The translations under genes were made by a program, and so were the position numbers. A stretch of DNA of 64,000 nt from Paenibacillus qinlingensis. GTDB taxonomy: Bacteria > Bacillota > Bacilli > Paenibacillales > NBRC-103111. The stretch lies in NCBI RefSeq assembly GCF_013204845.1, contig NZ_JABMKY010000008.1, forward strand, positions 1-64,000, given 5' to 3'. How positions within the stretch are numbered: the first letter of the stretch is position 1; each line of letters opens with the position of its first letter. Under the pieces are notes generated by a model, which ran no database searches, had not been told where the DNA came from, and was given only the letters and a program-made list of their open reading frames with translations. Positions 16,839-26,222 of this stretch are shown in pieces.

Positions 16839-17921
16839 TCACCCCTTACGTTTTTGAAAATCTATCATGAACTCTGCGAGATCTTTACAGGCCTGAATGG
16901 GAACAGCATTATAGGCTGATGCACGTAATCCGCCAACACTTCGATGACCAGCTAAACCGTCAAAGCCATGCAACTCGGACTCCTGAACAAAAAGTTTCTC
17001 TAATTCTTCATCTCTCATTCGCCATGTGATATTCATCATTGAACGAAAAGGCTTTTCAATAAATCCCTTGTAATAGCCCCCGCTACTATCAATCACATCA
17101 TAAAGAAGGTTTGCTTTCTGGACGTTCACTTTCTCTATTTCTGTGATACCTCCCTGCCGTTTTACCCATTCAAGTACAAGTTTCATCATATAAATGGAAT
17201 GGACTGGAGGTGTATTATAAAGTGAATTGTTTTGTGCGTATGTTTTGTAATTTAGAATGGTCGGAATAGGGTTAACACATGCTTTCAACAAATCATCCCG
17301 AATGACCACAACGGTTGCGCCTGCTGGCCCAAGGTTTTTTTGAGCTGAAGCATACAACATAGAAAACTCGTTGAACGCCATCTTCCGACTAAGTAAATCA
17401 CTCGTCATATCTCCAATAAGGGGAACTGAACCAGCCGAGGGAAAATCATGGAATTGTGATCCCTCAATCGTATTATTGGTCGTGAAGTGGAGATAAGCGG
17501 CTTCAGGATCTACTCTTAAATCGTTCACAGCAGGAAGACTGCACCAATTTTGTGGTTTACTGCTCGCTACAATTTTTGCATTGCCAACAGTTTGAGCTTC
17601 TTTATAAGCCTTTTCCGAAAAACTACCGGAAAGAACATAGCTTCCATTTCTTTTAGCTGACATAAAATTCAGAGGTACCATAGCAAACTGCATGCTGGCA
17701 CCACCACTCATAAATAGGACTTGATACTGCGAATCCAATCCTAAAATCTCAAGCATGATCTGCTGTGTCTCCTCGAATAGTTGTTCAACATCCCTACTAC
17801 GATGAGACATCTCCATAATGGACATACCGTTCCTATACGCAATAAATTTGTCTTGTGCCTGATGCAGGACTTCAAGAGGAAGAGCTGCCGGTCCCGGATT
17901 GAAATTGTTAATACGATACAT
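16839..17921 (-). CDS. serC: phosphoserine aminotransferase
   Basis: The 360-residue PLP enzyme of class V aminotransferases converts 3-phosphohydroxypyruvate and glutamate to phosphoserine in serine synthesis. Diagnostic stretches are NFNPGPAALP at 7-16, EMSHRS near 37-42, DMTSDLLSR near 171-179, the PLP lysine K195 in ASAQKNLGPAG, and GHRSVGGLRASAYNA near the C-terminus. ATG 17921 follows AGGAGG with a nine-base spacer; an in-frame TTG at 17930 is less likely. It is preceded by a serine T-box, so expression should rise when charged tRNA-Ser is scarce. The SerC signature argues against it being the aminoethylphosphonate transaminase missing from the neighbouring phn operon. Confidence 0.95.
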   Translation of the reverse strand: MYRINNFNPGPAALPLEVLHQAQDKFIAYRNGMSIMEMSHRSRDVEQLFEETQQIMLEILGLDSQYQVLFMSGGASMQFAMVPLNFMSAKRNGSYVLSGSFSEKAYKEAQTVGNAKIVASSKPQNWCSLPAVNDLRVDPEAAYLHFTTNNTIEGSQFHDFPSAGSVPLIGDMTSDLLSRKMAFNEFSMLYASAQKNLGPAGATVVVIRDDLLKACVNPIPTILNYKTYAQNNSLYNTPPVHSIYMMKLVLEWVKRQGGITEIEKVNVQKANLLYDVIDSSGGYYKGFIEKPFRSMMNITWRMRDEELEKLFVQESELHGFDGLAGHRSVGGLRASAYNAVPIQACKDLAEFMIDFQKRKG

Positions 17922-17944
17922 TTTTTCCAACCTCCTATCGTTTT

Positions 17945-18130
17945 AGAAAACGCAAAAACGCCCTTCGTCTTATTGGGACGAGGAGCGTTTGCTCGCGGTG
18001 CCACCCAACTTGATCGAACATAACTGTTCGATCCTCTTGGTTCCGCGATAACGGTCGGGACCGGCTAACTTAGGAACATTATTTGCATAATGCTCTTGAC
18101 GAAAACGCCTCCGAGTTGGATTCTCATCAT
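17945..18130 (-). promoter_or_regulatory. serine T-box leader of serC
   Basis: The minus-strand leader contains the T-box core GGGTGGCACCGCG (18006-17994) and then a terminator stem ending in GGGCGTTTTTGCGTTTTC. A compact stem I at 18130-18087 pairs ATGATG with CATTAT and leaves an internal loop AGAATCCAA, in which UCC (18120-18118) is a serine specifier followed by A. The base in the T-box that reads the tRNA discriminator is C, matching the G73 of tRNA-Ser. A GTTCC/GGAAC-closed helix corresponds to the central stems. The effector is uncharged tRNA-Ser and the outcome is antitermination into serC. Confidence 0.93.
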
Positions 18131-18158
18131 AGGCATAATTCAATTATTGATTTATATT

Positions 18159-18188
18159 CAGTTAAAACTACTACCGATATTTTGTCAA
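18159..18188 (-). promoter_or_regulatory. promoter of the serC T-box transcript
   Basis: Minus strand: consensus -35 TTGACA (18188-18183), an 18-bp spacer and a weak -10 TAACTG (18164-18159), placed about 30 bp before stem I of the T-box. Confidence 0.55.
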
Positions 18189-18210
18189 TCATTGTTTTGT
18201 TTTCTTAGCC

Positions 18211-19566
18211 TTACAACTTCTTTCTCAACTCACTCACAGCTACCCGCCTAGCACCGGAATTCCGCTGTGATGGCGCAGGTTGAATCGTCGGTTGGGACTC
18301 TCCCGCTTCCTGCATCCGGCGAATCAAGCGCTCACGCAGCTCGGCAGCCACCGCATTGAACGATTGCACGCCGACCAGATTGTTCAGCTCATGCGGATCG
18401 GCTTGCAAATCGTAAAGGAATTCCTCTACATAGACAGCCGATCCCGCGTCTCGGTTCGGGTCTTGCTCCGGCGCGGAGACACTGTACTTCCAGCGCTGCG
18501 TCCGAATAGCGCGGCCAACCTGCGCTTCACTAATTTGCACTAAGACTTCCTCTGGCCAACCTTCTCGCTCTCCACGCAGAAGTGGAAGCAAGGAACGCCC
18601 TTGCATGGAAGCCGGAACCGGTATGCCAGCAGCATCTAGAAGCGTTGGCGGTAAATCCACGAGCGACACCATCTCCTGCAGACGCCCACCTGAACGGAAG
18701 CGCCCGCCTGTTAATGCGGTTGGGACGCGGATTGAGCTATCATGGCACGAACGCTTGTACTCACTATTCCTCGTCTTGAAATGACAACCATGGTCTGAGG
18801 TGAACATTACAATGGTATCATCCTCTAACCCGAGGCTGATCAAAGCATCAAACAAGCGGCCGAGCGCTTCGTCGAGTCTTTTGACCATCCCGTAATAGCC
18901 GCCAAGATGCGCATGCGCCGTACCGCCAAGCGACGCCAGGTCACCAGGCACGAAGGAACTGCCGCTGTAACGCCCTTCATAACCCCGCGGTGCCGGGTAA
19001 TTGTCACTGTGATTCTGATGATGAGGCTCCAGATACGAGAGGAACAGGAAGAACGGTTCATCCTGATGCTTGTCGATATACCGAATCGCTGCATCCGTTT
19101 GCGCATCAACTCGGTAGCCCGGCAGCTTCACGGGTTCATTATCCCCGTTATACATGACCGTATCGTATGCATCAGAGGAGAACTCCAACACATTAGAGGC
19201 TAACCATTCCTGATAGCCGCCACGCTGCGCCTCAGGGACAGGCTCTTCGCCGGCCAAATGCCATTTGCCGATATAGCCTGTCTGATAGCCCGCATCACGG
19301 AAATGATGAGCTAGCGTTTTCTCATCCTTCTTTAGTGGAATGCCATTCACATAGCACCCGGTTTCCGTGGCATATTTCCCTGTTTGCAGGGAAGAACGAG
19401 CCGGACCGCAGACAGGCTGACAGGTGTACGAATTGAACACATGCGTCCCTTCCATCGCCATGCGGTCAAAGTTCGGCGTAAGGCCAAGGGGATTCCCGTG
19501 AACCCCCGTGGTATCAAATCGCTGCTGATCTGTAAAAAATACAATGACATTCGGCTGTTTGCTCAT
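18211..19566 (-). CDS. cysteine-type sulfatase (alkaline phosphatase superfamily)
   Basis: The 451-residue enzyme has the type I sulfatase signature C53-G-P-A-R57 in CQPVCGPARSSLQTGKY, where C53 would be converted to formylglycine, plus metal-binding FFTDQQR near 10-16 and MFTSDHGCH near 260. No signal peptide is evident, so it should act in the cytoplasm on an imported sulfated sugar. It is the last gene of an operon with a sugar ABC system, 26 bp after the binding protein. No maturase gene is visible in the window. It could also be a phosphonate monoester hydrolase or choline-sulfatase relative, but the sugar operon favours a carbohydrate sulfatase. Confidence 0.85.
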   Translation of the reverse strand: MSKQPNVIVFFTDQQRFDTTGVHGNPLGLTPNFDRMAMEGTHVFNSYTCQPVCGPARSSLQTGKYATETGCYVNGIPLKKDEKTLAHHFRDAGYQTGYIGKWHLAGEEPVPEAQRGGYQEWLASNVLEFSSDAYDTVMYNGDNEPVKLPGYRVDAQTDAAIRYIDKHQDEPFFLFLSYLEPHHQNHSDNYPAPRGYEGRYSGSSFVPGDLASLGGTAHAHLGGYYGMVKRLDEALGRLFDALISLGLEDDTIVMFTSDHGCHFKTRNSEYKRSCHDSSIRVPTALTGGRFRSGGRLQEMVSLVDLPPTLLDAAGIPVPASMQGRSLLPLLRGEREGWPEEVLVQISEAQVGRAIRTQRWKYSVSAPEQDPNRDAGSAVYVEEFLYDLQADPHELNNLVGVQSFNAVAAELRERLIRRMQEAGESQPTIQPAPSQRNSGARRVAVSELRKKL

Positions 19567-19592
19567 TTTTTCCCCATCACCTTACTCTTTAT

Positions 19593-21158
19593 TTATTTAC
19601 TGGCTTTCTTCCACTCTTCGTTGGCCTGCTGCTCGATCTTTTGTCCGCCTTGCTGGTAATATTTCTGAACGAACTCATCAAACTTGTCGACGGACCATAC
19701 GCCTGTCACGATTTTCACGAAGTACTCTGTCCAGAGCTTCTTCTCCAGATCGGGATAATCCAGCTCGGCCGGTACCGTTTTCCACAGCTGATTCTTAATA
19801 ATGTCCTTGGAGCCGATTTCCAGCGCTGCCCGCACCTTATCATCTGTCCAACGACGGTCTGTTATTTGCACAAAGCGGACAGGGTTGGAGAATCCTTTTT
19901 TGTATAAATCGGAATAACTGGTTGATTGCGCAATTAAGTTTTTACTTTTATCAAACGTGTAATCGACGTTATTTTCGCCATAAGTAAGCAAATCCACGCC
20001 GCCGTTCGGATCATCGCTAACCGACCAATCCAGCATTTGAATGAGTCTCTCCGGATCCTGTGCTTTCGCACTTACCGCACGCAGCGCTCCTCCCGAGTAT
20101 GGATTCACCTCTGGCCAGCCTAGCTTGCCATCGGGTCCTTTCACACGGTTCATCATCGTCAACTTAGCTGACGGCAGCACCTTCAAGAGCGAGGTGTAAA
20201 AGCCTCCGCCATTCACATTGACACCGAAAGCATCGCCTTCAAAGACGCCAACCTTGGAGTTTACGATTCTGGCTTCTGCCTGTTTCCCTTCCATGACCGG
20301 GAACTCTGGATCCATCAAGCCCTCTTTATACCACTGTTGGAGAACAGCTAGTGCTTTCTTCGTCTCCGGTGTCACAAAGCTTTTTACGATCTTACCGTCT
20401 TTCTCGGTCCAGAAGATTGGACCTGTCGTACCGTAGGAGCTAAGTCCGACGCCAAAAGCGCCAAACACGGTATTGAACATCGAGGATTTGTTACCGCCAA
20501 ATCCGTACGTATCATTTTGACCGTTCTTATCCGGATCCTTGAACGTGAATGCCTTCAAAACCTCGTGCAGCTCATCTAAGTTCGTCGGCTGCTTCAAACC
20601 GAGCGCATCCAGCCAATCCTGCCGTACGAGCAAACCTGTTGTATTGGGAGAATTGAAAGACTCCGGTCTAACCCCTTGCGGAATGGCATAAATTTTACCG
20701 TCAAATTTAACGCCGTCCCAGCGCTCCTTTGGAATGTACTTCATTAAGTGCGGTGCCTTCGCCAACAGATCATCCAGCGGCTTCAGCAACCCTTGATTCA
20801 CATACTGTGCTAGCTGCGTCGTATCCACACTGAAGTAATCCGGCATCTGACCGGAGGAAACCAAGAGATTCAATTTCGTTTTGTATTCATCGCCGGAAAT
20901 CATACTGACCTTGTAATCAACACTCGGTATACCCGCCTTCTCCATCAGTGAAACAATTTTGGGCTTCGCTTCTCCACCGCTGTCTGGATACTCCGGTATC
21001 CCGTAGTTAAAGAACATATTGAACGTAACTGGCTTCTTCGAAGCTGGGCTGGCCGATGACGCACTTTCTCCTTGTTCATTAGAGCCGCAACCAGCAGCCA
21101 CTAAACCCGCTAAGCAGGTGACACACAATACCGAACCCATTTTACTCATCTTTTTCAT
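19593..21158 (-). CDS. sugar ABC transporter substrate-binding lipoprotein
   Basis: The 521-residue precursor has a lipobox VAAGC near residue 24 and a Ser/Ala-rich linker. The body is of the LplA-like type, with KLNLLVSSGQMPDYF near 110, VRQDWLDALGLKQPTNLDEL near 190 and the DPDKNGQNDTYG calcium-like loop. AAGGGGTG precedes ATG 21158. Third in the operon behind its two permeases and followed by the sulfatase, it probably receives a sulfated oligosaccharide. Confidence 0.9.
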   Translation of the reverse strand: MKKMSKMGSVLCVTCLAGLVAAGCGSNEQGESASSASPASKKPVTFNMFFNYGIPEYPDSGGEAKPKIVSLMEKAGIPSVDYKVSMISGDEYKTKLNLLVSSGQMPDYFSVDTTQLAQYVNQGLLKPLDDLLAKAPHLMKYIPKERWDGVKFDGKIYAIPQGVRPESFNSPNTTGLLVRQDWLDALGLKQPTNLDELHEVLKAFTFKDPDKNGQNDTYGFGGNKSSMFNTVFGAFGVGLSSYGTTGPIFWTEKDGKIVKSFVTPETKKALAVLQQWYKEGLMDPEFPVMEGKQAEARIVNSKVGVFEGDAFGVNVNGGGFYTSLLKVLPSAKLTMMNRVKGPDGKLGWPEVNPYSGGALRAVSAKAQDPERLIQMLDWSVSDDPNGGVDLLTYGENNVDYTFDKSKNLIAQSTSYSDLYKKGFSNPVRFVQITDRRWTDDKVRAALEIGSKDIIKNQLWKTVPAELDYPDLEKKLWTEYFVKIVTGVWSVDKFDEFVQKYYQQGGQKIEQQANEEWKKASK

Positions 21159-21184
21159 AAGAACACCCCTTTAAGATCTTCAAA

Positions 21185-22045
21185 TTATGATTTCACAGAG
21201 CCTAACATGGTGCCTTTCATAAAGTACTTTTGCAAAAACGGATATACAGCAAGAATAGGTATAATCGAAATGATGACAGTAGCGGCAATCGCAGACTCGG
21301 CTGCGAACGTTGTAAATTGACCCGTATCCGTCGCCAACTGCTGGCCGGCAATAATTTCTTTGAGCAGCAGCGGGAGGGTAAACAGCCTTTTATCATTCAA
21401 ATAAATCAATGCTTGCATAAAATTGTTCCACAGACCGACGCACTCCCAGAGAGCAATCGTGGCAATCACCGGCTTGCACAGCGGCAAGATAATGGTGAAA
21501 AACGTACGCAGCGGATTCGCTCCATCCATGGCAGCTGATTCCTCCACTTCTTCCGGAATGGTCCGCATAAAGCTTTGCATAACAATGACGTTAAAAGCAG
21601 ATATCATCCCCGGCAGCATGAGCGCCCAGAGGGTATTCGTTAAACCTAAGCTTTTTACAAGCAAATAAGTCGGAATCATCCCACCGCTGAAAATCATCGT
21701 AAAAATAACCAGAAGCGTGATGACCTTAGCGCCAGGCAAGCTTCTTTTATTTAACGCATACGCCGTCGTCGCTGTAAACAGGACATGCAGGAACGTCCCT
21801 ACGACGGCCACTAGAATACTATTTCGATACGCCAGCCAAATAAAGCTGGAAGCCAATACACTCTTATAAGCATCCAGCGTAAAGCCTCTCGGGAAGAAGA
21901 ACAACCCGCCTTGCATGGCCCCAGCCGCTGAGCTTAATGATATGGATAATTCATGCCATAAAGGATAAAACGTTATGATACTCAGCATTGCCAGAAACAG
22001 CACATTCCCTACTTCAAAGCTGCGTTCGCCCCAACTTTTGCCCAT
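21185..22045 (-). CDS. sugar ABC transporter permease (YtcP-like)
   Basis: The 286-residue six-segment permease has the EAA-type loop EESAAMDGANPLRTFF near 180 and the ending PFLQKYFMKGTMLGSVKS typical of this CUT1 subgroup. AGGAGG precedes ATG 22045, 14 bp after the LplB-like gene. It forms the second half of the channel and relies on an ATPase encoded elsewhere. Confidence 0.92.
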   Translation of the reverse strand: MGKSWGERSFEVGNVLFLAMLSIITFYPLWHELSISLSSAAGAMQGGLFFFPRGFTLDAYKSVLASSFIWLAYRNSILVAVVGTFLHVLFTATTAYALNKRSLPGAKVITLLVIFTMIFSGGMIPTYLLVKSLGLTNTLWALMLPGMISAFNVIVMQSFMRTIPEEVEESAAMDGANPLRTFFTIILPLCKPVIATIALWECVGLWNNFMQALIYLNDKRLFTLPLLLKEIIAGQQLATDTGQFTTFAAESAIAATVIISIIPILAVYPFLQKYFMKGTMLGSVKS

Positions 22046-22059
22046 TCACATCCACCTCC

Positions 22060-23010
22060 TTACCACAATCCTCGTTCGCCCATGCGACGCACAAGCCAGT
22101 TCGTAAACAGCAGCAAGCATAAGCCTACAACCGATTGGAAGAGTCCTGCCGCCGTAGCAAACGAAAATCTGCCCATCGTAAGCCCTACACGGTACACATA
22201 CGTATCCAGCGTGTCCGCTACATTATAGACGAGCGGGTTATATAAAATGTAAATCTGATCGAAGCCAACATTTAAAATTTGTCCAGTCCGCAAAATCAGC
22301 AGCACGACAATGGTTGATGCAATACTCGGCAGAGTAACATGACGGACCAGCTGAAAGCGATTCGCGCCATCCATTCTGGCCGCTTCATACAGCTCTGGAT
22401 TAACTCCGGCAATGGCGGCTAAATATATGACCGTTCCCCAGCCAACTTCCTTCCACATTTCCGAACCGACCAGAAAGCCCCGGAATACCTCTGGATTCAT
22501 TAGCGGCGACGAGGACATGCCCAGCAGCTTCGCTACCCCCGTATCTACCGAAAATACGGAGAACAGAATACTTCCCAGCACAACCCAAGAAACAAAGTGC
22601 GGAAAATAGATAATCGTCTGTACGATACGTTTGAATACGCCGTTGAAAAGTTCATTGAGTAAGAGCGCAAGCACAATCGGTGCTGGAAAGTTAAACAGCA
22701 GCTTATAAAAGCTAATGATCAGCGTATTCCGAAGCGCCACCCAAAAGTCAGGCGAGTCGAACAGAATGCGGAACCATTTTAGCCCAACCCAAGGACTGTC
22801 GAATACACTTCCCGCAATCTTAAAATCTTGGAAAGCGATTGCAATACCACCCATCGGAATGTACTTGAATAGAAGAAAATAAAGAATACCCGGCAACAGT
22901 AAAACATAATAGTACTTGTGTTTATGAAACGACTTCCTAAATGCGGATGATTGTGCACGAGGCCTCGTGTTCACAACCGCGCCTTGCGATACCTTCATAG
23001 GATGACTCAT
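22060..23010 (-). CDS. sugar ABC transporter permease (LplB-like)
   Basis: The 316-residue permease starts at ATG 23010 behind GAGGAGG; a GTG one codon earlier is possible. After a basic N-terminal tail come YYVLLLPGILYFLLFKYIPMG and about six membrane segments, with the EAA loop EAARMDGANRFQLVRHVTLP. It is the first gene of the ABC-sulfatase operon, downstream of a cre-like site and of the AraC regulator's terminator. Confidence 0.92.
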   Translation of the reverse strand: MSHPMKVSQGAVVNTRPRAQSSAFRKSFHKHKYYYVLLLPGILYFLLFKYIPMGGIAIAFQDFKIAGSVFDSPWVGLKWFRILFDSPDFWVALRNTLIISFYKLLFNFPAPIVLALLLNELFNGVFKRIVQTIIYFPHFVSWVVLGSILFSVFSVDTGVAKLLGMSSSPLMNPEVFRGFLVGSEMWKEVGWGTVIYLAAIAGVNPELYEAARMDGANRFQLVRHVTLPSIASTIVVLLILRTGQILNVGFDQIYILYNPLVYNVADTLDTYVYRVGLTMGRFSFATAAGLFQSVVGLCLLLFTNWLVRRMGERGLW

Positions 23011-23046
23011 CACATCCCTCCTCTCGACCGAGTGTTACACATGTCG

Positions 23047-23062
23047 TTGTGTACGCTTCCAT
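23047..23062 (-). promoter_or_regulatory. cre-like CcpA site
   Basis: Minus strand ATGGAAGCGTACACAA matches every fixed position of the B. subtilis consensus WTGNAANCGNWNNCWW. It lies about 40 bp before the LplB start, where CcpA would repress the ABC-sulfatase operon on preferred sugars. Confidence 0.6.
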
Positions 23063-23081
23063 CGTATCGGGGAGCGGACAT

Positions 23082-23118
23082 AAAAAAAATCCTCAGTTTG
23101 CAATAAACATGAGGATTT
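23082..23118 (-). terminator. terminator after AraC-type regulator gene
   Basis: Minus strand AAATCCTCA pairs with TGAGGATTT around a 14-base loop and is followed by eight T. It separates the regulator transcript from the ABC operon. Confidence 0.9.
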
Positions 23119-23169
23119 CATGATATGAGCCTGGCCAATGTTATAAATTCGGTATAACTATCCGTTTTT

Positions 23170-25392
23170 CTAGATGCTTTTACGGTACTCACCGGGCGTC
23201 ATGCCTTCATACTTTTTGAAAAACCGGATAAAGCTCTGCACGTCATGGTAGCCAACCGCCTGGCCAATTTCCTGCAAGGAATCGCTTCTCGCGCTGAGGA
23301 GCTCTTTACTTTTCTTAATCCGGAATTCCGTTAAGTATTCCAGCATGGATTTCCCTATCTCAGCTTTAAATGTACGGCTCAAATGGCCGCTGCTGACCCC
23401 AATGCGCTCAGCGATCTCCGTAATGGACAGCGGACTGGCATAATGCTCTTCCATATAAATAATCGTTTTGGTGACATAGAGATTCGTGACCTGCTTATCC
23501 TGCAGCGTTTCCAGGAACGCAATGATTTTATGAATATGCGTAATCATAAATTGATGCAGTTCATCATTATTTTGGCATTCGTTCAGCTTAAGAATATCGA
23601 CTTCCTCGTTCAAGGTTCCAATGTCGTGGCCATCCTTCAATAACTCATTCAGCACGGAACTCATAAGCACAACAATCATGCCCTGCAGCTTTTCAAGCGG
23701 GTATTTGGATGTATAGATATACTGCTCAAAAAGTTCAACAATACACTGATTCGCTTTCTCGCGGTTCATCGTAGCAACGGCGTGGATCAACTGCTTTTGC
23801 AGCGACAGCGGGTAAACAAACTTCAGTTCACTTTTATGATCCTGTAAAAAGACGATGTCATTGCGATTGATAACTGCCTTGTAGTTCAGCATTCTGCGTA
23901 TCTGCTCGTAGGCAAGATGCAGACGTTCAGGTGCATCTGCATCGCTCACAATAAATTGAAGCGATACATTCAGTTCTCCCTGCCCTACCGCGTTCATTTC
24001 TGCGTAGGATTGATGAATGAGCTGTCGTACACTGGCGTCCATGCCTTTTTGCGGTAAATTGACGATAAAGCCCAGCTTGTTCCGCTCCAAAATCGTCCCC
24101 TCCACGGGCAGATACGCCTTCAACGTTTCCAGAACCATACTATAGATAAGAAGATTGCGTTGCGGGTCCTCAGCATCCTCCGATTGCAAATCATCAAACA
24201 CAGCGACGATGACGGCATAGTTAACTTCGTTAAACATGAGGCCAACTTGTTCCAGCCGCGTTGAAATCGTTTCTTTATCAGATATTTTATTACGCAAAAT
24301 ATCGGAAATCAGGTGATCCTTCATGACCGGCTCATTTTGTTTGATCGTCGCCATCATGGAACTGATGGCCCCGCTGACGAGCATGTACTCATCAGAAGAT
24401 GGTTTATTAACCCCGACGCCGGAGAGCACCTCCATCATTTTTTTCCAGGGATTGTACATCTTAACCGCAAACATATAGGCAATAACCAAACCAATCAAGA
24501 ACACGAACAAGACAATAACGAGGAGCTTAGACAGCTTTTCAAACAGCTTCGTCTTGTAGCTGGCATAAGGGATCAAGTTGACGAGCGTCCAACCGTTCCC
24601 TTTCATCGAGGCAATATCGGCAAAATACTTCGTATGATTCAGAACGATTTTCTGCATCGTGCCTGACGATGACAGCGCATCGCCATCTGAGATAACCTGA
24701 TGAATCGCCTCGTTTTCCACCTGCGGATGCGACGAAATCACAAAACCACTTTTATCCACAATGAAAATACGCTCTTCATCCCCGATGTTTAAGTTGTACA
24801 TCGTATTCAAAAACATTTTCTTCTCCATATTTATGACCAAGGTGCCTAGCGGCTTACTTTCGGTGACAGGAATATCTTTATAAAAAGTGACATAATCTTC
24901 GCGAACCTGATACCAGAAATGCGGCCGCTCTTCTTTGCGAATTTGGGATAAAGCCTGCTGATCAAAAAACGTATCCGCATCAAATAGCCCCTCATTCGAA
25001 GTCATAAAGCGTTCATTTAAGGCACTGTAAATATACACGGAGTAAAACAAATCATTGGAGTTGATCTGACTGCGCAGCTGTTCCTTCAATTGATAGTAGT
25101 CATACAGCGTGAAGCCGGTAGGATTTTTTAACATGTTGTTCATATCCGGCAAGAAGGAAAGTTGAAGAGCAAAATAATTAATCTGGTCAATTAAATTATC
25201 CAAATTTTTGGAAGTTCGTTGGATACTGGCATTCGATGTCTGCTCAATTTGCGATGTTAAATCTTCATTAATCGTATACGCGTATACGGAAACAATCATG
25301 GTGATTGGAATGAGGACTGTAATCAAATAGGAGAGCAGCTGTTTTCGAAATAAGGAGCGATTGAAAAATAGTTTATTTGTAAACCCTTTCAA
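23170..25392 (-). CDS. membrane-bound AraC-family regulator with extracytoplasmic sensor
   Basis: About 740 residues start at TTG 25392, with GGGAGG six bases upstream (the frame opens at another TTG, 25407). A membrane segment near residues 15-37, an outside sensor of about 240 residues, a second segment near 285-310 (LLVIVLFVFLIGLVIAYMF), a cytoplasmic linker and a C-terminal AraC double helix-turn-helix (LTEFRIKKSKELL, then VQSFIRFFKKYEGMTPGEYR) are visible. It is encoded immediately upstream of the ABC-sulfatase operon in the same direction and probably activates it when its outside domain or the binding protein senses substrate. Confidence 0.88.
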   Translation of the reverse strand: MKGFTNKLFFNRSLFRKQLLSYLITVLIPITMIVSVYAYTINEDLTSQIEQTSNASIQRTSKNLDNLIDQINYFALQLSFLPDMNNMLKNPTGFTLYDYYQLKEQLRSQINSNDLFYSVYIYSALNERFMTSNEGLFDADTFFDQQALSQIRKEERPHFWYQVREDYVTFYKDIPVTESKPLGTLVINMEKKMFLNTMYNLNIGDEERIFIVDKSGFVISSHPQVENEAIHQVISDGDALSSSGTMQKIVLNHTKYFADIASMKGNGWTLVNLIPYASYKTKLFEKLSKLLVIVLFVFLIGLVIAYMFAVKMYNPWKKMMEVLSGVGVNKPSSDEYMLVSGAISSMMATIKQNEPVMKDHLISDILRNKISDKETISTRLEQVGLMFNEVNYAVIVAVFDDLQSEDAEDPQRNLLIYSMVLETLKAYLPVEGTILERNKLGFIVNLPQKGMDASVRQLIHQSYAEMNAVGQGELNVSLQFIVSDADAPERLHLAYEQIRRMLNYKAVINRNDIVFLQDHKSELKFVYPLSLQKQLIHAVATMNREKANQCIVELFEQYIYTSKYPLEKLQGMIVVLMSSVLNELLKDGHDIGTLNEEVDILKLNECQNNDELHQFMITHIHKIIAFLETLQDKQVTNLYVTKTIIYMEEHYASPLSITEIAERIGVSSGHLSRTFKAEIGKSMLEYLTEFRIKKSKELLSARSDSLQEIGQAVGYHDVQSFIRFFKKYEGMTPGEYRKSI

Positions 25393-25527
25393 TAATTTCC
25401 CTCCCAAATTCTAAGTAGTAACGGTGTAGATTACAGCATATCTTAGACAACTGCCTCCCCTTTGTCAATGTTCAAAAACAAGCGTCGATCCCAAATTTGT
25501 GATATCAGGATCGGCGCTATACCGCAA

Positions 25528-25567
25528 AATAGCCGTATGCACTCCTATCGGGGCGCATACGGCTATT
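25528..25567 (-). terminator. terminator after DUF2975 gene
   Basis: AATAGCCGTATGC (25528) pairs perfectly with GCATACGGCTATT (25555). On the minus strand it is followed by only a short T-run (TTTT). It ends the small membrane protein transcript. Confidence 0.7.
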
Positions 25568-25626
25568 AGTTACTCCATTATGATACATGCCGTTAAATAA
25601 TTCCGTTACTCATTCATTTTATGACT

Positions 25627-26094
25627 TTATATCTGGAGCATTTTTAACGGCTTTTGAAGAGCGTCCACAATGGCTGCGAATATACTTGTAGCTAGAATAC
25701 CCATTAGGCATAGTGAAGTAGGACCCGCTGCATCATCACTAACGGTAACTTTAGCAAGTACCCTTAAGCTTACTATACCTATCAAAATGAGGATAATAAC
25801 GGCAAAGGCACATTTCTTAATAATCTTCAAAGAATTAAATGATAATTCAGAGAAAGCATTATTCTTTTCGATGTAGGTTAATAATTTATACGCTTGATAC
25901 AACGCAACAGAAAACGCAATACTGAATCCGTATGCACATACTAAAAAGGGGATTAGGAAGTAAGCTGTATCTGGATGTGCCCTTGCATCTCTAACAGCTA
26001 TCACTGGCAACCAGATACACAAAGCAAGCACTGCAATTCCTGCCAGAAAGATAATTACCTTTAAGAAAGTGGTTGAACCTCGTTTAACCTTCAT
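25627..26094 (-). CDS. DUF2975-like small membrane protein
   Basis: The 155-residue protein has four predicted membrane segments at about 11-33, 46-68, 92-113 and 125-145, with short charged connectors, the make-up of the DUF2975 (YoaS-like) family. GAGGTG precedes ATG 26094. The family is usually co-transcribed with a small Cro/CI-type helix-turn-helix gene (YozG-like), but none is visible here. No function can be given. The family call is from overall pattern only. Confidence 0.6.
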   Translation of the reverse strand: MKVKRGSTTFLKVIIFLAGIAVLALCIWLPVIAVRDARAHPDTAYFLIPFLVCAYGFSIAFSVALYQAYKLLTYIEKNNAFSELSFNSLKIIKKCAFAVIILILIGIVSLRVLAKVTVSDDAAGPTSLCLMGILATSIFAAIVDALQKPLKMLQI

Positions 26095-26222
26095 TTACAA
26101 CACCTCACTTATTTAATGACAGCTTGATTTTAGCATACAATTTATTGTTTTACAATAAATTTCAATTGTTATTTATTATATTATTATTGTTATTTGCACA
26201 TCCATTTAATTATAACAAAAAT

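Noticed and set aside
16839-17921. SerC-like aminotransferase acting as the missing PhnW of the phosphonate operon
   Set aside because: All SerC signatures are present and a serine T-box controls it, so it belongs to serine synthesis.
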